From assembly GCA_037443765.1 (NCBI GenBank), contig JBBINS010000123.1, positions 1-9,312 on the forward strand: a DNA stretch of 9,312 nt. The letters run 5' to 3'. The stretch is from CAIKZZ01 sp037443765 (GTDB lineage Bacteria > Pseudomonadota > Gammaproteobacteria > Steroidobacterales > Steroidobacteraceae). A model generated the notes under the pieces. That model searched no databases, was not told the DNA's origin, and worked only from the letters and a program-made list of their open reading frames with translations. Positions within the stretch are counted from its first letter, which is position 1. Every line of letters starts with the position of its first letter. This document shows, in pieces, positions 7,029 to 9,312 of the stretch. The position numbers and the translations under genes are program-made.

Positions 7029-7847
7029 TTACTCGAAGCGGAGTGGAAGGTCCGGATGGCGCGGCTTGCACGGCTGGTCGAGTCCGGGCAGCGGGTACCG
7101 GTCGGTCGAGGGCGGCGGCTCGTCCGCGTACAGGGCCTTGTTGACGAGCGTGATCTCCAGCGCGAGCGGCACGTCGGTGCCGGGCACGCAGCCGCAGTTG
7201 TTGTTGCCGTGCACGTGGGCGACGTGGAACGAGCGCATGAGCGCACCCATCTCTGCCTCGAACTCCGGCCAGTGCCGGTCGAGGTCGTGGAACTCGATCA
7301 CGAGTCCCGAGACGCGCGTCCACAGGTCGCGCGAGGCCGCGAGCACCGCGTACTCCGAGCCCTCGATGTCCATCTTGACGAGCACCCAGCGCGTCGGGTC
7401 GTCGCCGCGCACCCGCGCGAGCAGCTCTGCGAGCGTCGCGAGCCCGGCGCCCGGGCGGGCCGCGACCATCAGCTTGAGGAACTCGTGCCGCGCGAAGAAG
7501 CGCCGGAACGCCGCCGGCTTGCCGAGGCCGCGCGCGATCTCGATGGCGCGCAGGAGCCGCAGTTGCTTGAGCACCCGCCGCAGGTCCTTGAGCACGCGGG
7601 CGCGGATGATCTCCGGGCCGGTCGTGCCGTCGACGCACGTGACCTTGAGCGCCGGCGACTCCGCGAGCAGCGCCTCCTCGAATGACCAGTCCGCCTCGAC
7701 CCCGAGCGACAGCAGCGCCTGGCTCGAGCTGATCAGGCGGCGCAGCAGCACGTAGCCGCCGTCGTGGTCGCGGCCCATGCGAACGCGGTCCGGAAAGTGC
7801 CGCGGGCGAAAGGCGCGCAGGGAGGGTTTTCCGATGCTGGTGTTCAT
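7029..7847 (-). CDS. FkbM-family S-adenosylmethionine methyltransferase
   Basis: A 272-residue class I methyltransferase of the FkbM type, which often O-methylates sugars or other hydroxyls. Visible: GRDHDGGYVLL (25-35), the SAM-binding glycine region LLSLGVEADWSFEEAL (45-60), acidic strand-end VDG (72-74), the FkbM signature VKMDIEGSEY (157-166), VIEFHD (183-188) and HVHGNNN (211-217). The last 30 residues are proline- and charge-rich and less conserved. It lies 38 bases after opsX and 6 bases before the peptidase gene, so a sugar of the lipopolysaccharide core or O-chain is a reasonable substrate guess, but this is context only. The ATG at 7847 is kept because the residues before GRDHDGGY (RPRHFPDRVRM) resemble family members. 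It lacks a Shine-Dalgarno and sits just behind an inverted repeat. Confidence 0.88.
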   Translation of the reverse strand: MNTSIGKPSLRAFRPRHFPDRVRMGRDHDGGYVLLRRLISSSQALLSLGVEADWSFEEALLAESPALKVTCVDGTTGPEIIRARVLKDLRRVLKQLRLLRAIEIARGLGKPAAFRRFFARHEFLKLMVAARPGAGLATLAELLARVRGDDPTRWVLVKMDIEGSEYAVLAASRDLWTRVSGLVIEFHDLDRHWPEFEAEMGALMRSFHVAHVHGNNNCGCVPGTDVPLALEITLVNKALYADEPPPSTDRYPLPGLDQPCKPRHPDLPLRFE

Positions 7848-7852
7848 CGCGG

Positions 7853-7880
7853 CGCGGGCAGACTAGCAGAAAGGCCCGCG
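7853..7880 (-). repeat. Inverted repeat in the opsX-fkbM gap, directly before the fkbM start
   Basis: In the minus-strand message CGCGGGC (7880-7874) and GCCCGCG (7859-7853) form a perfect 7-bp stem around a 14-base loop. The stem ends five bases before the fkbM ATG, occupying the place where a Shine-Dalgarno would sit. It could stabilise the upstream message, partly terminate transcription after opsX (no T run follows), or reduce fkbM translation. No experiment supports any of these. Confidence 0.4.
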
Positions 7881-7885
7881 AGCGG

Positions 7886-8959
7886 CTAACGCCGCCGCAG
7901 CGGCTGCCGCATCACCGCATCGAGCTTCTCGATGACGTCCTCGGGCTGGATCAGGTCCATGACGCCGGGCAGCTCGATCTTCTTCGTCCACGGCAGTTCG
8001 CTCGGCTCCTTGCCGAGGAATTGGCGCGCGGCCTCGGTGTAGCGGTCGACGCAGTTCGAGCGGCTGAGGTACGGGCCGCAGCGCGCCACCCGGGTCGCGG
8101 CGTAGAGGCCGATCACCGGCAGGCCGACGGCCGTCGCCATGTGCGCGGGCCCCGAGTCCGGCGTCACGAGCACGTCGGCGCGGGCGAGCAGGGCGAGCAG
8201 TTCCGGCAAGGTGTCCCGGCCGACCTGGTCGATCACCGGCAGTCGCGCCGCGCGCACGATCGCGTCCGCCATCGCCCGCTCGATCGGCGCGGGTCCGCCG
8301 CAGAGGATGACGCGCATGCCGTGAGCCGCCACGGCGTGGTCGGCGACGGCCGCGTAGTGCTCGGCGCGCCAGTTCCTGAGCGGGTGGCTCGAGCAGGCGC
8401 TGATCACCAGCGTCGGGCGGCTGCCCGTGGCGAGGCGTTCGGCGTAGGCGCGCGCGGCGTCGGGCAGCGGCAGGTCCCAGCGCAGCTGCCGGTCGTGCAC
8501 GCCGAGCGCCTCGGCGAAGCCGAACAGCCCGTCGAGCACGTGCTGGTTGCCGGCGGCGTGGATGCGGTCGGTCGTGAACAGCCACTGCAGCTCGTGGGCC
8601 CGCGGCCGGTCGAAGCCGAGCTTGACGCGCGCCCGCACCAGCGACGAGATCACGCTCGCGCGGAACGCGAGCTGCATGTGCAGCAGCAGGTCGAAGCGGC
8701 GGCCGGCGAGCACGCGCCGCAGCCGTCGAAGCTCGCCGAGGCCGCCGCGCTTGTCGTAGCTGATAAACTCGACGTTCGGCACGAGCGAGAGCAGCTTGTG
8801 CTCGAGCTTGCCGATGATCCACGTGAACCGCGTGCGCGGCCACGCGGCCTCGAGCGTGCGCAGCACCGCGAGCGTGTGGCAGGTGTCGCCGATCGCCGAG
8901 AGCCTGAGAATGCAGACGCGGGCGGGCGGAGAGGCCTGAAACTCTGTGAGGGACGACAT
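7886..8959 (-). CDS. opsX: Lipopolysaccharide heptosyltransferase I, OpsX type (GT9)
   Basis: A 357-residue GT9 glycosyltransferase expected to add the first L,D-heptose from ADP-heptose to the Kdo of lipid A at the cytoplasmic face of the inner membrane. Motifs: CILRLSAIGDTCHTLAVLRT (16-35), VLDGLFGFAEALGV (141-154), SACSSHPLRNW (187-197), the ADP-sugar site TPDSGPAHMATAVGLPVIGL (266-285) and FLGKEPSELPWTKKI (314-328). The last motif and the HVLDG block resemble Haemophilus influenzae OpsX as I remember it, an enzyme known to need phosphorylated Kdo; the adjacent kdkA supports this over WaaC or WaaF. The start is the ATG at 8959; an ATG at 8974 would add five residues. Neither has a Shine-Dalgarno, and no start exists further in before the conserved LRLSAIGD. 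It is the first gene of the leftward operon. Confidence 0.85.
   Translation of the reverse strand: MSSLTEFQASPPARVCILRLSAIGDTCHTLAVLRTLEAAWPRTRFTWIIGKLEHKLLSLVPNVEFISYDKRGGLGELRRLRRVLAGRRFDLLLHMQLAFRASVISSLVRARVKLGFDRPRAHELQWLFTTDRIHAAGNQHVLDGLFGFAEALGVHDRQLRWDLPLPDAARAYAERLATGSRPTLVISACSSHPLRNWRAEHYAAVADHAVAAHGMRVILCGGPAPIERAMADAIVRAARLPVIDQVGRDTLPELLALLARADVLVTPDSGPAHMATAVGLPVIGLYAATRVARCGPYLSRSNCVDRYTEAARQFLGKEPSELPWTKKIELPGVMDLIQPEDVIEKLDAVMRQPLRRR
8948..8953 (+). promoter_or_regulatory. Ribosome-binding site of kdkA, inside the opsX coding region
   Basis: GAGGGA, four bases before the ATG at 8958, fixes the kdkA start. It lies within the opsX N-terminal codons on the other strand. An in-frame GTG at 8946 has no comparable site and is disfavoured. 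Confidence 0.55.
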
Positions 8960-8960
8960 G
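8957..8960. other. Overlapping divergent start codons in one CATG
   Basis: CATG is its own reverse complement. Bases 8958-8960 are the kdkA ATG rightward and 8959-8957 are the opsX ATG leftward. The two genes share two coding bases and have no intergenic space, so each promoter must lie inside the other gene, unless one message starts at or within its start codon. Confidence 0.65.
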
Positions 8961-9312
8961 CGGCTTGAGCGCATCGCGACGGAGACGGGCGCGATCCTAT
9001 ACGACCCCGCGCGCCTCGACCATCCGACGCCCGCCGACTTCGAGCCGCTCGCACTCGCCGCGGCCGGTCGCGTGACCGGCACGGCGACCGGCCGCGGCAG
9101 CGCGTGGTTCGTCGCCGCGGCGCGACCCGGCGCCGGGGCGACGGTGCTGCGCCACTATCGCCGCGGCGGCTGGATCGCGCGGCTGGTCGCCGACCGCTAC
9201 CTGTGGCGCGGCGAAGAGGCGACCCGCGCCTTCCGGGAGCTGCGCCTGCTGGCGGCGATCGAGGCGCTCGGCCTGCCGGCGGCCCGCCCGGTCGCGGCGC
9301 GCTATCGGCGCG
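8958..9312 (+). CDS. kdkA: 3-deoxy-D-manno-octulosonic acid (Kdo) kinase, 5' part
   Basis: KdkA phosphorylates Kdo on Kdo-lipid A at the inner membrane, in bacteria that carry one Kdo plus a phosphate in place of a second Kdo. The visible 118 codons match the family N-lobe: GRGSAWFV (45-52), VLRHYRRGGWIARLVADRY (63-81), the ATRAFRELRLL block (88-98) and GLPAARPVAARY (105-116). The kinase catalytic HxD and DFG-like motifs would lie beyond the window, and about half of the usual length of roughly 240 residues is missing because the window ends, not because of a visible lesion. The ATG at 8958 has GAGGGA upstream. It is divergent from opsX, whose product uses the phospho-Kdo that this kinase makes. 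Confidence 0.9.
   Translation, partial: MRLERIATETGAILYDPARLDHPTPADFEPLALAAAGRVTGTATGRGSAWFVAAARPGAGATVLRHYRRGGWIARLVADRYLWRGEEATRAFRELRLLAAIEALGLPAARPVAARYRR

Noticed and set aside
4824..7685. A 953-codon open frame on the plus strand opposite the M28 and fkbM genes
   Set aside because: It is low-complexity Arg/Ala/Val/Glu sequence that spans two clearly recognised genes and their junction. No motif or ribosome site supports it.
8021..8968. A 315-codon plus-strand frame opposite opsX
   Set aside because: Shadow of opsX: compositionally biased, without recognisable domains, and it would run over the kdkA start.
8960..9082. N-terminal extension of opsX to 9082
   Set aside because: It would overlap kdkA by over 120 bases, and the 41 extra residues are low-complexity sequence preceding the conserved N-terminus.
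1..9312. CRISPR, insertion sequence, phage, toxin-antitoxin or other defence system
   Set aside because: No regular direct repeats, transposase or integrase motifs, tRNA-like ends or small toxin-like pairs were seen. Base composition looks even throughout, so there is no sign of a recent insertion.

Overview
This is very GC-rich DNA (roughly 70% or more by eye) from a Gram-negative bacterium, most likely a gammaproteobacterium of the Xanthomonadales/Chromatiales type. Three things support that: a full-length GlnE, a CHCC zinc-finger protein of the kind found in proteobacteria, and a Kdo kinase next to an OpsX-type heptosyltransferase, a pairing known from Haemophilus influenzae. The assignment is inferred from gene content; no rRNA or other phylogenetic marker is present.

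Layout. Positions 1-1192: a leftward short GDP-mannose 4,6-dehydratase gene (gmd-like, TTG start with a good Shine-Dalgarno), with room at the left edge for the first codons of a following gene. A 195-bp divergent intergenic region follows, with hairpins and a palindromic -10-like GTATAC. Positions 1193-4305: the rightward gene glnE (glutamine synthetase adenylyltransferase/adenylyl-removing enzyme, TTG start), then a 73-residue CHCC zinc-finger gene. A perfect TATAAT overlaps the glnE stop codon. Positions 4327-8959: a tightly packed leftward operon, read from right to left: opsX-like heptosyltransferase, FkbM-family methyltransferase, exported M28 metallopeptidase resembling glutamate carboxypeptidase II, and a DUF6165 protein. 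Positions 8958-9312: the rightward 5' part of kdkA (Kdo kinase), whose ATG overlaps the opsX ATG on the other strand within a single CATG.

How the genes fit together. The right half is an envelope locus. KdkA phosphorylates the single Kdo of lipid A, and an OpsX-type enzyme adds the first heptose to that phospho-Kdo acceptor. An FkbM methyltransferase and a DUF6165 protein, both common in polysaccharide loci, follow in the same operon. The periplasmic peptidase is the unexpected member. On the left, gmd would feed GDP-6-deoxy sugars (rhamnose, fucose, perosamine routes) into surface glycans. glnE is a nitrogen-control housekeeping gene that sits between the two.

I found no CRISPR array, insertion sequence, tRNA, rRNA, phage or recognised defence system. 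The most notable features are the zero-spacer head-to-head kdkA/opsX start, the peptidase and DUF6165 genes within a lipopolysaccharide core operon, and possible RNA switches in front of gmd and fkbM. The claim for an entirely new system is weak; DUF6165 is the best candidate for undescribed function.
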